From Modestobacter sp. VKM Ac-2984 (GTDB lineage Bacteria; Actinomycetota; Actinomycetes; Mycobacteriales; Geodermatophilaceae), in contig NZ_JAPVBJ010000008.1 of NCBI RefSeq assembly GCF_026967985.1, positions 1 through 64,000 on the forward strand: DNA of 64,000 nt, in the 5' to 3' direction. Position numbers and translations under genes: made by a program. Of this stretch, positions 7,829-17,254 are shown in pieces. The notes under the pieces are model-generated. The model saw nothing but the letters and a program-made list of their open reading frames with translations, did no database searches and was not told where the DNA came from. The stretch's first letter is position 1, and the number at the start of each line of letters is the position of its first letter.

Positions 7829-8650
7829 CTACAGGCTGGCCAGCACCGCCTGGGCCCAGCCCTCGCCCATCGGGGCGTCGGTGACCCGGGCGTTGGGGAC
7901 GGCGTCGAGCCGGGCCGCCATGCCATCGACCGCAGCCCCGTTCGCGGTCACCCACAGCCGGCCGACCGCCGGGGCCATCTCCAGGTCGCTCACGCTGTCG
8001 CCGACGGCCACGGCGTCGGAGGCGGTCAGCCCGCGGCGGGCGAGGTCCCAGCTGATCGCGGCGCCCTTGGAGATCCCCCGCGGCATCAGGTGGTAGACGT
8101 GCGGCGGCAGGGCCTCGGCGTCCAGCGTCATCCGCGCGGTGGCCGGGACCGCGCCGTTGTCGTTGAGCGTCAGCCAGCCCCACCCCCGCTCGGCCAGCCA
8201 GGTGTCGACCGCTGCGGCGTCGACCCGGCCACGCAGCAGGGCGTCGGCGGAGTGGGTCGCGTGCCAGGGGTCGTGCCACTCCAGCCGGCCGCGGTGCGCG
8301 GCGACCAGCGCGTCGACGATGCCGAGCTCGGTCAGCACGTCCATCGGCGTCCGGCCGGCGAACTGCGCGGGCAGGTCGCCGGTGAGCAGGTGGGTCTCCC
8401 GGCCGCCGTGCCAGCTGACCAGCGAGCCCAGCTCGGCGATCGCGCCGTCGACGGCGAAGATCCTGCCGGCTTCCAGCAGCTGCGCGTGGGTGCGGCCGCT
8501 GACCAGCACCAGCGCCACACCAGCCCGGTGCAGCTCGAGCAGCGCGGCGGCGGGGGAGGCGGTCAGCTCCCGGTCGGCGGTGTGCCAGAAGGAGCCGCGC
8601 GGGCCCACCATCGTGCCGTCCAGATCGGTGTAGACGATGCGCGTGGCCAC
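7829..8650 (-). CDS. HAD-superfamily (Cof/IIB type) phosphatase
   Basis: A 273-residue protein with the HAD motifs: motif I YTDLDGTM near residue 6 (nucleophile Asp and acid/base Asp), motif II VSGRTHAQ, a Lys in RGISKGAAI (motif III) and motif IV GDSVSDLEM. The cap between motifs II and III is of the IIB class, found in Cof-type sugar-phosphate phosphatases and mannosyl-3-phosphoglycerate or sucrose-phosphate phosphatases; the exact substrate is not determinable. GTG 8650 places motif I at the N-terminus and has AGGATGGAG upstream, which can also be read as a -10-like CAGGAT six nt before the GTG. It is convergent with the ABC permease and divergent from the SAM riboswitch. Confidence 0.8.
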   Translation of the reverse strand: MATRIVYTDLDGTMVGPRGSFWHTADRELTASPAAALLELHRAGVALVLVSGRTHAQLLEAGRIFAVDGAIAELGSLVSWHGGRETHLLTGDLPAQFAGRTPMDVLTELGIVDALVAAHRGRLEWHDPWHATHSADALLRGRVDAAAVDTWLAERGWGWLTLNDNGAVPATARMTLDAEALPPHVYHLMPRGISKGAAISWDLARRGLTASDAVAVGDSVSDLEMAPAVGRLWVTANGAAVDGMAARLDAVPNARVTDAPMGEGWAQAVLASL

Positions 8651-8692
8651 CGCTCCATCCTGGCGGTGCCGCACCGGCGGACGGACCCCGGG

Positions 8693-8698
8693 TAGAGT
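8693..8698 (+). promoter_or_regulatory. Predicted -10 element for the SAM-riboswitch/threonine synthase transcript
   Basis: TAGAGT fits TANNNT and would start transcription near 8705, just before the first riboswitch strand at 8712. No convincing -35 hexamer is seen. Confidence 0.45.
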
Positions 8699-8710
8699 GA
8701 CCTCCGTTCC

Positions 8711-8840
8711 ACTCATCCAGAGGGGCAGAGGGACACGGCCCGCTGAAGCCCCGGCAACCGCGACCTGCGCGCATGCGCAGCGTGAGGTGCCAATTCCGTC
8801 CCGCGCGGCTCGACGGCCCGGCGCGGGGAAGATGAGGAGG
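8711..8840 (+). promoter_or_regulatory. SAM riboswitch (S-box, SAM-I class) overlapping the RBS of the downstream gene
   Basis: The conserved S-box blocks occur in order: an AGAGGGGCAGAGGGA stretch, a GAAGCCCCGGCAACC block, AGGTGCCAATTCC, and the closing GAAGATGAG. P1 is formed by CTCATC (8712-8717) with GATGAG (8831-8836), six Watson-Crick pairs. The 3' P1 strand shares bases with the Shine-Dalgarno GAGGAGG (8834-8840) ten nt before ATG 8851. SAM binding, which stabilises P1, should therefore hide part of the ribosome binding site and lower translation. I see no terminator with a U-tract, so control looks translational. Confidence 0.85.
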
Positions 8841-8850
8841 TAGTCGTCGA

Positions 8851-10152
8851 ATGACCCTGACCGCTCCCGGTTCCGCCCAGGCAGACTCCAGCGCCGGTGG
8901 ACAGATCGCCCCCAACCCGGCCCGTGGCCTGGTCTGTCGCAACTGCGGCGCCACCTTCGGGCTCATCGCCGAGCACGCCTGTGCGGAGTGCTTCGGCCCG
9001 CTGGAGGTCGACTACGACCCCGAGCTCATGCGCGCGGTGACCCGTGAGCAGATCGAGGCCGGGCCGCAGAACATCTGGCGCTACGTGGCCCTGCTCCCGG
9101 TGGGGCACGACCCGGCCGCCCGGGTCAGCCTCGACCCGGGCATGACCCCGCTCGTGCGCGCCGACCGGCTGGCCGCCGAGCTCGGCCTCACCGGTGGGCT
9201 CTGGGTGAAGGACGACTCGGCCAACCCGACCCACTCGTTCAAGGACCGGGTGGTGAGCCTGGCCGCGACCGCGGCGAAGAGCTTCGGCTACACCAAGATC
9301 GCCTGCGCCTCGACCGGCAACCTGGCCAACTCCGTCGCCGCGCACGCCGCACGGATGGGGCTGCCCTCCTTCGTCTTCGTGCCCAGCGACCTCGAGCCGG
9401 GCAAGATCACCCAGTCGGCGGTCTACGGCCAGGCCCTGGTGGCCGTCGAGGGGTCCTACGACGACGTCAACCGGCTGACCAGCGAGCTCGCCGAGACCGA
9501 CGAGTTCGAGGACACCGCCTTCGTCAACCAGAACGTCCGGCCGTACTACGCCGAGGGTTCCAAGACGATGGGCTACGAGATCGCCGAGCAGCTGGGCTGG
9601 CGGATCCCGGCGCAGGTGGTCATCCCGATGGCGTCGGGCTCGCTGCTCACCAAGGTCGACAAGGCCTGGCGGGAGCTGGTCGCGGCCGGCATCGTCGCCG
9701 ACACCGAGTGGAAGGTCTTCGGCGCCCAGTCGGCCGGCTGCGACCCGATCGCCACCGCCTTCGACAACGGCTGGGACGTCGTCAAGCCGGTCAAGCCCAC
9801 CGGGATCGCCAAGTCGCTGAACATCGGAAACCCGGCCGACGGCCCGTACGCGCTGGACGCCATCCGGCGCACCGGCGGCTCGGTCGGCCGGGTCGGGGAC
9901 GACGAGATCGTGCAGGGCATCCGGGACCTGGCCCGCACCACCGGCGTCTTCGCCGAGACCGCCGGCGGGGTGACCACCGCGGTGCTGCGGCAGCTGGTCG
10001 ACAAGGGGCTGATCGACCCGACGCAGGAGGTCGTCGTCCTCAACACCGGGGAGGGGCTGAAGACCCTCGACCCGCTGCTGTCGGTGGTCGGCCCCTCGCA
10101 CCACGTGCAGCCGTCGCTGAAGTCGCTGCGCGAGGCCGGCCTCATCGCCTAG
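8851..10152 (+). CDS. thrC: Threonine synthase (zinc-ribbon form)
   Basis: A 433-residue PLP enzyme. The N-terminus carries a CxxC...CxxC zinc ribbon (CRNCG near residue 30, CAECFG near 48), as in plant-type and many actinobacterial threonine synthases. The PLP lysine is in NPTHSFKDRVV (about residue 131), with the phosphate-binding ASTGNLANSVAAHAA loop downstream and VVVLNTGEGLK near the C-terminus. The family converts O-phosphohomoserine to threonine and phosphate. The gene stands alone behind a SAM riboswitch, which is unexpected because threonine and methionine compete for the same precursor in many bacteria. A related function in methionine metabolism cannot be excluded from sequence. 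Confidence 0.85.
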   Translation: MTLTAPGSAQADSSAGGQIAPNPARGLVCRNCGATFGLIAEHACAECFGPLEVDYDPELMRAVTREQIEAGPQNIWRYVALLPVGHDPAARVSLDPGMTPLVRADRLAAELGLTGGLWVKDDSANPTHSFKDRVVSLAATAAKSFGYTKIACASTGNLANSVAAHAARMGLPSFVFVPSDLEPGKITQSAVYGQALVAVEGSYDDVNRLTSELAETDEFEDTAFVNQNVRPYYAEGSKTMGYEIAEQLGWRIPAQVVIPMASGSLLTKVDKAWRELVAAGIVADTEWKVFGAQSAGCDPIATAFDNGWDVVKPVKPTGIAKSLNIGNPADGPYALDAIRRTGGSVGRVGDDEIVQGIRDLARTTGVFAETAGGVTTAVLRQLVDKGLIDPTQEVVVLNTGEGLKTLDPLLSVVGPSHHVQPSLKSLREAGLIA

Positions 10153-10226
10153 CAGGTGCGCTCGCTCCTATCACACGGGCGGGGGATGTGCAGGGCTGTG
10201 TCCGTGAGCTGGGACACCCGTTCCTG

Positions 10227-10232
10227 TACCGT
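10227..10232 (+). promoter_or_regulatory. Predicted -10 element of the cold-shock gene
   Basis: TACCGT lies about 100 nt before GTG 10334, leaving a leader of roughly 95 nt. Long structured 5' leaders are typical of cold-shock mRNAs. The remaining gap after thrC shows nothing else I can assign. Confidence 0.35.
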
Positions 10233-10333
10233 TCCGCGCGGTTCGAGTTCCACGTTCGTGTTCGGCGGGCGGAAGAGCGAGACCCGGCTCCTCGAGTCTC
10301 CAGGGGTCGTCCGCACGGAACGTGGGAGCACAC

Positions 10334-10534
10334 GTGGCACAGGGCACCGTGAAGTGGTTCAACGCCGAGAAGGGCTTCGGCTTCATCGCCGTCGACGGCG
10401 GCCAGGACGTCTTCGTCCACTACTCGGCCATCCAGATGGACGGCTACAAGAGCCTCGAAGAGGGCCAGCGGGTCAGCTTCGAGGTCGTCCAGGGCGAGAA
10501 GGGCCCGCAGGCGGACGCGGTGCAGAGCGCCTGA
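10334..10534 (+). CDS. cspA: CspA-family cold-shock protein
   Basis: A 66-residue single cold-shock domain starting [17 protein letters not shown], with RNP1 (KGFGFI) and RNP2 (VFVHYSAI). These bind single-stranded RNA or DNA and act as RNA chaperones at low temperature or in normal growth. GTG 10334 is chosen because the family begins M-A-x-G-T-V-K-W-F and GGGAG lies six nt upstream; a GTG at 10322 would add four residues not seen in the family. It is monocistronic, with a strong hairpin 15 bp after the stop. Confidence 0.93.
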   Translation: MAQGTVKWFNAEKGFGFIAVDGGQDVFVHYSAIQMDGYKSLEEGQRVSFEVVQGEKGPQADAVQSA

Positions 10535-10548
10535 TCCGGTCAGCACCA

Positions 10549-10582
10549 CGAGGCCCGGTCCCCGGTCGGGGGCCGGGCCTCG
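10549..10582 (+). terminator. Intrinsic-type terminator hairpin after cspA
   Basis: CGAGGCCCGG (10549-10558) pairs with CCGGGCCTCG (10573-10582), continued inward by TCCCC/GGGGG. No T-tract follows, as is common in high-GC actinobacteria. Confidence 0.7.
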
Positions 10583-10620
10583 CTGCGTCCCTGACCGGTG
10601 GGCGTCGACCCCCCCTTCTT

Positions 10621-10641
10621 GCACTCGCCTGGGTCGAGTGC
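10621..10641. promoter_or_regulatory. CIRCE operator 1 upstream of groEL
   Basis: GCACTC-N9-GAGTGC, the core of the HrcA-binding CIRCE element (consensus TTAGCACTC-N9-GAGTGCTAA). HrcA bound here should repress groEL until heat stress. Confidence 0.85.
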
Positions 10642-10655
10642 CAGACTTTGGGCTG

Positions 10656-10676
10656 GCACTCGGGCTACCTGAGTGC
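10656..10676. promoter_or_regulatory. CIRCE operator 2 upstream of groEL
   Basis: GCACTC-N9-GAGTGC, with outer bases TGGCACTC/GAGTGCCA extending the palindrome. It is spaced 35 bp centre-to-centre from CIRCE 1. Two CIRCE copies suggest tight HrcA control. Confidence 0.88.
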
Positions 10677-10696
10677 CAACCAGGTCGGAACGGTGA

Positions 10697-12430
<1,734 letters not shown>

Positions 12431-12481
12431 GTCCACACCGCTCAGCGTCCAGCTGAGCACTGCACCACCAGCACTGCCCGG

Positions 12482-12515
12482 CAGGGGCGGTCCCGCACTC
12501 GCGGGGCCGCCCCTG
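12482..12515 (+). terminator. Terminator hairpin after groEL
   Basis: CAGGGGCGGTCCCGC and GCGGGGCCGCCCCTG form a 15-bp stem with one G-T pair and an ACTC loop, about 50 bp after the groEL stop. Confidence 0.7.
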
Positions 12516-12540
12516 TCGGCGTTCCCGGCCCGCTCGCCGG

Positions 12541-12604
12541 GTGATCACCACGGCTGGTGGCGGTCACCGGGTCGGGGAGGCCGCGCTCAGCCCGTGGTGA
12601 TCAC
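12541..12604. repeat. Perfect 13-bp inverted repeat between groEL and the DUF72 gene
   Basis: GTGATCACCACGG (12541-12553) and its exact reverse complement (12592-12604) flank a 38-bp spacer. Each arm itself contains the palindrome TGATCA. It may be a second terminator, or an operator for the DUF72 gene that starts 46 bp later. Confidence 0.55.
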
Positions 12605-12649
12605 CGATCCGTGCGAGTCGCCCGCGGCGGAGCAGGGTAGGCGGCTGCG

Positions 12650-13495
12650 GTGACGGTGGTGATCGGGACGTCGGGCTGGCAGTACCGCGACTGGCGCGGC
12701 CGCTTCTACCCGCCAGTGCTGCCGCAACGGCTCTGGCTGGAACACCACGCCGAGCACTTCGCCACCGTGGAGAGCAACAACGCCTTCTACCGGCTGCCCG
12801 AGCGGGCCACCTTCGAGCGGTGGCGGGAACGCACCCCGCCGGACCACCGGTGGTCGGTGAAGGCATCCCGGTTCCTCACCCACCTGAAGCGGCTGCGGGA
12901 GCCGGCCGAGCCCGTCGCCCGGCTGATGGACCGCGTGGCCGGCCTGGGCGACCGGCTGGACGTCGTCCTGCTGCAGCTGCCCCCCACGCTGCAGGCCGAC
13001 GTCGAGCTGCTCAGCGAGTGCCTCGGCCAGTTCCCGGCGGGCACCCGGGTCGCGGTGGAGCCGCGGCACGAGAGCTGGTGGACCGACGAGGTGCGCGGCC
13101 TGCTCGAGCGGTACCAGGCGGCGCTGTGCTGGGCCGACCGCGCCGAGCAGCCGATCGCCCCGCTGTGGCGGACCGCCGAGTGGGGCTACCTGCGGCTGCA
13201 CACCGGCGCCGACGGCTGGGACTACCGCCCGGAGACGTTGCAGCTGTGGGCCGAGCGGGTCCAGGACACCTATGCCGACGACGACGTCCTGACGTACTTC
13301 AACAACGACCCCGGCGGCGCCGCCACCCGTGACGCGGTCACCTTCGCCGACGCCGTCCGGGCCGCCGGCGGCACGCACACGCGGGTGCCCACGGCGGCCC
13401 AGGCCAGCGGCGCGGCCTGGCCGCCGAAGCCGCCACCCAGGACGCCGGCCCATCAGAGGGCGGCAGGGTCCTCGACGAACGTCACGCCCAGCTGA
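12650..13495 (+). CDS. DUF72 family protein (YecE-like)
   Basis: A 281-residue TIM-barrel-type protein opening VIGTSGWQYRDWRGRFYP and containing ESNNAFYRLP, the usual DUF72/YecE signature; later parts WSVKASRFLTH, LLQLPPTL and YFNNDPGGAA also fit. The biochemical function of DUF72 is not established. GTG 12650 has no Shine-Dalgarno, but TAGGCG lies six nt upstream, suggesting a leaderless mRNA. The last ~14 codons overlap the convergent oxidoreductase gene by 43 bp, and the C-terminal Pro-rich tail is probably not part of the fold. Confidence 0.85.
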   Translation: MTVVIGTSGWQYRDWRGRFYPPVLPQRLWLEHHAEHFATVESNNAFYRLPERATFERWRERTPPDHRWSVKASRFLTHLKRLREPAEPVARLMDRVAGLGDRLDVVLLQLPPTLQADVELLSECLGQFPAGTRVAVEPRHESWWTDEVRGLLERYQAALCWADRAEQPIAPLWRTAEWGYLRLHTGADGWDYRPETLQLWAERVQDTYADDDVLTYFNNDPGGAATRDAVTFADAVRAAGGTHTRVPTAAQASGAAWPPKPPPRTPAHQRAAGSSTNVTPS

Positions 13496-14448
13496 CCAGC
13501 GGCCTGCTCGAGCACCGACTGCACGGCGAGGGTGTCGGCCAGCGGCATCACCGCGCTCTCGGTCCGCCCGGCCCGCAGGCACTCCGTGACCTCGATCAGC
13601 TCGTGGGAGTAGCCGCCGCCGAGCTGGGGGAGGGTGATCTCCTCGGCCTCCGCACCGGCCCGGTGCAGCACGATCGTCTGCGGGTGGTGGAAGCGGGGGA
13701 GGACGTCGATCCAGCCCGCCGTCCCGAAGACCCGCGCCTGCCCGGGGAGGGCGTTGCGCAGCGAGGTCATCAGCGTCGCCGACCGGCCGTCGGCGTACCC
13801 GAGCAGCAGCGAGGCCTCGGCGTCCACGCCGGTCTCGAACAGCGAGCCGGTGGCGGTCACGGTGTCCGGGTCGCCGAGCAGCATCTGGGCGAAGGAGACG
13901 ACGTAGACGCCGAGGTCCAGCAGCGCGCCGCCCCCGAGCTCCTTGGCGAACAGCCGGTCGGTGGGGTCGAAGGCACGGGACACGCCCAGGTCGGCCTGCA
14001 CGGAGCGGACCTCGCCGATCGCCCCGTCCGCGATCAGCTCGCACGCCCGGACGACGGCCGGCTGGAACCGCGTCCACATCGCCTCCATCGCGAAGACGCC
14101 GGACCCGCGTGCCGCGTCCACCACCTCGGTGGCCCCGGCGACGGTGGCGGTGAACGACTTCTCCACCAGCAGGGCCTTGCCGGCCTTGATGGCGCCGAGG
14201 GAGACGGCGTGGTGCTGCGGGTGCGGGGTGGCGATGTAGAGGACGTCGACGTCCGGGTCGGCCAGGACCTCGGCGTAGGACCCGTGCGCCCGGTCGATGC
14301 CGTGCCGGCCGGCGAAGGCCTGCGCGCGCTCCAGCGAGCGGGAGGCGACGGCGACCGCCCGCGCGCCCTCGACGTGGGCGAAGTCCTTCACCACCTGCTC
14401 GGCGATGCGGCCCGGCCCGACGACTCCCCAGCGGATCTCCTCAGTCAC
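13453..14448 (-). CDS. Gfo/Idh/MocA-family NAD(P)-dependent oxidoreductase
   Basis: A 331-residue protein with an N-terminal Rossmann fold (GVVGPGRIAEQVVKDF, a GxGxxA-type nucleotide site), the family motif VEKSFTATVAGA (EKP-type loop, here EKS) and EAMWTRFQPAV. The C-terminal alpha/beta domain contains GGGALLDLGVY. Such enzymes oxidise or reduce sugars, cyclitols or trans-dihydrodiols; the substrate is unknown. The start is set at GTG 14448: TACGGT lies exactly six nt upstream and there is no Shine-Dalgarno, so the mRNA is probably leaderless. Upstream in-frame starts would add an unconserved tail. It is divergent from DUF4031, with 31 bp between starts. Confidence 0.85.
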   Translation of the reverse strand: MTEEIRWGVVGPGRIAEQVVKDFAHVEGARAVAVASRSLERAQAFAGRHGIDRAHGSYAEVLADPDVDVLYIATPHPQHHAVSLGAIKAGKALLVEKSFTATVAGATEVVDAARGSGVFAMEAMWTRFQPAVVRACELIADGAIGEVRSVQADLGVSRAFDPTDRLFAKELGGGALLDLGVYVVSFAQMLLGDPDTVTATGSLFETGVDAEASLLLGYADGRSATLMTSLRNALPGQARVFGTAGWIDVLPRFHHPQTIVLHRAGAEAEEITLPQLGGGYSHELIEVTECLRAGRTESAVMPLADTLAVQSVLEQAAGQLGVTFVEDPAAL

Positions 14449-14479
14449 GCCCTGACCGTAGCCGGGGCACACTGTCGGA

Positions 14480-14755
14480 GTGGCACTGCTGATCGACACC
14501 CCCGTCTGGCCGTGGCGGGGCCGGCGGTGGTCGCACCTGGTCAGCGACACCGGCTACGACGAGCTGCACGCCTTCGTGGCCGAGCACCTGGGCATCCCGC
14601 GCCGGGCGTTCCAGGGCGACCACTACGACGTCCCCGAGGAGCTGTACGCCGAGGCCGTCGCCGCGGGCGCCGAACCGGTCGGCTCCCGTGAGCTGCTGCA
14701 GCGGCTGCTCGCCGCCGGCCTGCGGATCAGGAAGAACGCGCGCGCAGCAGGGTGA
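14480..14755 (+). CDS. DUF4031 small protein
   Basis: A 91-residue protein starting ALLIDTPVWPWRGRRWSHLVSD, the DUF4031 signature, and ending in a basic segment RIRKNARAA. It has no membrane helix or signal. Its function is unknown; the family is widespread in actinobacteria, often next to HD-domain proteins, as here. GTG 14480 fits the family's N-terminus; GGAG lies only 2-5 nt upstream and is an unlikely ribosome binding site. The last 29 bp overlap the convergent HD gene. Confidence 0.8.
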   Translation: MALLIDTPVWPWRGRRWSHLVSDTGYDELHAFVAEHLGIPRRAFQGDHYDVPEELYAEAVAAGAEPVGSRELLQRLLAAGLRIRKNARAAG

Positions 14756-15353
14756 GCTCGGCGGTGAGGTTCGCCCGGGCCGGGGCGGTCCACCGTTCGG
14801 CCGCCACCGGCACCCGGAACAGCTCCGGCAGCGCGAGCAGCTGCTCCAGCACGGCGATCCGTCCGGCGGTGAAGTCGGCGTCGGAGAGGTGGCCGTACTC
14901 GGCGCGCACCGCGGACGCGTAGCTGGCGTAGGCCGCCGGCGGGCTGGCCAGCACCGCGAGGTCGGCGTCGCAGAGCACCGCGCCGTTGGCGTCGTCCGGC
15001 TCGGGGTCGTGCCCGGCGGTCAGCAGCACCAGCCGCTCGACCTCGGTGACCCTGGCCTCGTCCACCAGCCCCAGCAGTCCGATCCGCGCCCGCGCGGCGC
15101 TGACCTCCTCGTTGTCGCTGCGCTGCGGCTCGTAGGCGACGTCGTGGTACCAGGCGGCCAGCCGGACGGCGACCGGGTCGACGGCGTGCCCCGCCAGCTC
15201 GTCGACGATGCCGAGCACCGCCGCCAGGTGCGCGAGGTCGTGGTAACTGCGGTGCGGCTCGGACCAGGCGCCGACGACGGCGGCCCACTCGGTGCGCGAG
15301 GTGGGGGAGTCGTCGACCAGCGCCGTCCACGCGTCGAAGTCCACGCCGCTCAT
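14727..15353 (-). CDS. HD-domain metal-dependent hydrolase-like protein
   Basis: A 208-residue protein of the COG4339 type. YHDLAHLAAVL near residue 37 and AAWYHDVAYEPQ near residue 67 supply the His and HD metal ligands; LTAGHDPEP and LCDADLAVLA follow with further acidic residues. It is probably a cytosolic phosphohydrolase, substrate unknown. ATG 15353 follows a short purine-poor leader. Its 3' end overlaps DUF4031 tail to tail, an arrangement that can cause mutual antisense effects. Confidence 0.8.
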   Translation of the reverse strand: MSGVDFDAWTALVDDSPTSRTEWAAVVGAWSEPHRSYHDLAHLAAVLGIVDELAGHAVDPVAVRLAAWYHDVAYEPQRSDNEEVSAARARIGLLGLVDEARVTEVERLVLLTAGHDPEPDDANGAVLCDADLAVLASPPAAYASYASAVRAEYGHLSDADFTAGRIAVLEQLLALPELFRVPVAAERWTAPARANLTAELTLLRARSS

Positions 15354-15441
15354 GCGCCGGAGTCTGGCACGCCGTCGGGGTGCCCCGGCCAGTCGCTCGG
15401 ACTGAGGTCCTCGCCACGTGTGTCTGGCCGGACGGCACGGG

Positions 15442-15633
15442 TACGGTGGAGGACGTCCGGGCCGGGCGACCTGTGTCCCCGGGCTCCACTAGATAACTGC
15501 CGCCGTGGAATACCGCTCCGACCTCGGTCGGGGGCTGGAGCCGCGGATGTGCAAACCGCCGCGAGGCGACCAGCGTCCGGTCCGGACCTCAACGCAGAAC
15601 GGCCCCTCTCCGTAGGAGAGGGGCCGTTCTGCG
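15442..15633 (+). ncRNA. Possible structured small RNA in a 394-bp gap
   Basis: The gap between the HD gene and zwf has no coding sequence. A plus-strand TACGGT (15442-15447) could start a transcript near 15453 that ends in the strong hairpin at 15593-15633. The segment between has several stems, including CGCC-GCGA-GGCG (a GNRA tetraloop, about 15557-15568) and a CCGAC/GTCGG hairpin near 15519. I cannot match it to a known RNA family, and the hairpin may simply terminate zwf on the other strand. Confidence 0.2.
15593..15633. terminator. Perfect 19-bp hairpin with 3-nt loop (bidirectional terminator)
   Basis: The arm CGCAGAACGGCCCCTCTCC and its exact complement are separated by GTA. It lies downstream of zwf on the minus strand, beyond the repeat at 15654-15741. 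Confidence 0.75.
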
Positions 15634-15653
15634 CTCAGGCCCCCGTGCAGGGG

Positions 15654-15741
15654 CCCGCCGCGAGCCTGCGAGCGGTGGGGGTCAGGCCCCGTCCCGAGGC
15701 TCGCCCCGAGCGTGCGAGGGGCGAGGAGGACGGGGTCCTTC
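15654..15741 (-). repeat. Dispersed intergenic hairpin repeat, copy A (after zwf)
   Basis: An 88-bp element ending 7 bp from the zwf stop. It contains GGCCCCGTCC near 15684 and GGACGGGGTCC near 15728 as arms, with an inner GCTCGCCCC/GGGGCGAG stem, so it can fold as a terminator. It is nearly identical to the element at 52680-52765, which also lies 9 bp from a minus-strand stop. Its left part shares the core CGCCGCGAGCCTGCGAG with the hairpin at 34462-34519. Confidence 0.75.
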
Positions 15742-15747
15742 GACCTT

Positions 15748-17169
15748 CTACTCGGTCTTGCCCAGCAGCCAGCCGTGCTCGCCGGCCAGCGCATTGGCCG
15801 CCACCGGCCCCCAGGAACCCGGGGCGTAAGAGTGCACCTCGGGGCGGTGGTCCAGCACCGGCTGCAGCGCCCGCCAGGTCTGGGCCAGGCCCTCGCTGGT
15901 GGTGAACAGCGACCGGTCGCCGACCAGGACGTCGTGGATCAGGGAGACGTAGGGCGCCAGCGGCCGGCCCCCGGGCACCTTCGACAGGTCCAGCGACACC
16001 CGCGCCGGGGCCATCGCCAGGTCCGGGCCGGGGCGCTTGGCCATGATGTCCACGTCGAGGGAACCGGCACCGGCCAGGGACAGCGAGATGACGTTGCCGT
16101 TCGGCGGCACGTCGTGCACTGGGCCCTTCGGGCGGTGCAGCACCAGGCTCACCCGCTGCTGCTTGTCGGACAGTCGCTTGCCTGTGCGCAGCAGGAACGG
16201 CACGCCGCGCCACCGGCCGGAGTCGATGAACAGCCGGGCCGCCACGAACGTGTCGGTCTGGCTGTCGTCGGGCACGCCGTCCAGCTCCCGGTAGCCCTCG
16301 AACTGCCCGAGGACCACGTCCTCCGGCGCGAGCGGGCGGAAGTGCTTCAGCACCGACTCGCGCGCGGAGAGGATGTCGTCGGCGGAGAAGCTGACCGGCG
16401 GCTCCATCGCGACCTCGGCGGCGACCTGGAAGAGGTGGGTGACCAGCATGTCCAGGGTCGCGCCGGTGGCGTCGTAGAAGTCGGCGCGGTCGGCCACGTC
16501 GAGGTCCTCGGGGACGTCGATCTGCACCTGGGCCACGTGCTCGCGGCTCCAGATGTGCTCGAACAGCGTGTTGGCGAACCGCGCCACGTGCAGGTCCTGG
16601 GTGCCCTCCTTGCCCAGGAAGTGGTCGATCCGGAAGACCTGCTCCTCGTCGAGCACCGAGTGGACGACGGCGTCCAGCTCACGGAAGGCCTCGGGGGAGT
16701 CACCGAAGGGCTTCTCGTAGACGACGCGGGCGCCCTCGGCCAGCCCGTGCGCGCCCAGGGCGTGGGTGTAGTCGGTGAACGCCTTGGGCGGCAGGGAGAG
16801 GTAGTGCACCAGCTGGGCGTCCTCGCCGAGCTCCTTGCGGGCGTCGGCCACCGCGTCGACCAGCTCCCCGGGGTCGTCGGCGGTGAAGCCGCCGCCGGCG
16901 AACCGCAGCCGGCCGCAGAACTCCTCCCACGGGCCCTGGTCCGGGTCCGGCCCGAACTCCTCCAGGCTGCCGCGGACGTGCTCGACGAACTCCTCGTCGG
17001 AGCGCTCGCCGCGGCCGCTGCCGATCAGCCGCCAGTCGTCGGGCAGCAGCCCGTGCTGGGCGAGCTCGAAGAAGGCCGGCAGCACCATCCGGCGGGCCAG
17101 GTCGCCGGTCGCGCCGTAGAGCACGAACACAGTCGGGGTCAGGTCGTTCGTCGTCCCGTCGTCAGGCAC
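15748..17169 (-). CDS. zwf: Glucose-6-phosphate 1-dehydrogenase
   Basis: A 473-residue enzyme with the nucleotide motif VLYGATGDLARR at the N-terminus and the G6PDH active-site signature RIDHFLGKE in mid-protein, plus VYEKPFG. It oxidises glucose 6-phosphate to 6-phosphogluconolactone with NADP+, opening the oxidative pentose phosphate pathway. GTG 17169 has AGGAG six nt upstream and is preferred over far-upstream in-frame codons. No opcA, pgl or tkt neighbour is present, so this copy lies outside the usual tkt-tal-zwf-opcA cluster; a second zwf elsewhere is likely. Transcription is divergent from the lipoprotein gene. Confidence 0.93.
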   Translation of the reverse strand: MPDDGTTNDLTPTVFVLYGATGDLARRMVLPAFFELAQHGLLPDDWRLIGSGRGERSDEEFVEHVRGSLEEFGPDPDQGPWEEFCGRLRFAGGGFTADDPGELVDAVADARKELGEDAQLVHYLSLPPKAFTDYTHALGAHGLAEGARVVYEKPFGDSPEAFRELDAVVHSVLDEEQVFRIDHFLGKEGTQDLHVARFANTLFEHIWSREHVAQVQIDVPEDLDVADRADFYDATGATLDMLVTHLFQVAAEVAMEPPVSFSADDILSARESVLKHFRPLAPEDVVLGQFEGYRELDGVPDDSQTDTFVAARLFIDSGRWRGVPFLLRTGKRLSDKQQRVSLVLHRPKGPVHDVPPNGNVISLSLAGAGSLDVDIMAKRPGPDLAMAPARVSLDLSKVPGGRPLAPYVSLIHDVLVGDRSLFTTSEGLAQTWRALQPVLDHRPEVHSYAPGSWGPVAANALAGEHGWLLGKTE

Positions 17170-17254
17170 GGGGGCTCCTCTCGGGCACGGGCCGGACCAC
17201 GCGGTGGTCCGGTCCTCGTCGGCCCGTGCGCCGGTGCACGGTGTCCTGGTGATG

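Noticed and set aside
15530-15590. A GCAAACC-stem-GNRA-stem segment recalling a class I cyclic di-GMP riboswitch
   Set aside because: The second conserved block (GACGCAAAGCC) and the rest of the aptamer are missing, and no gene follows on the plus strand.
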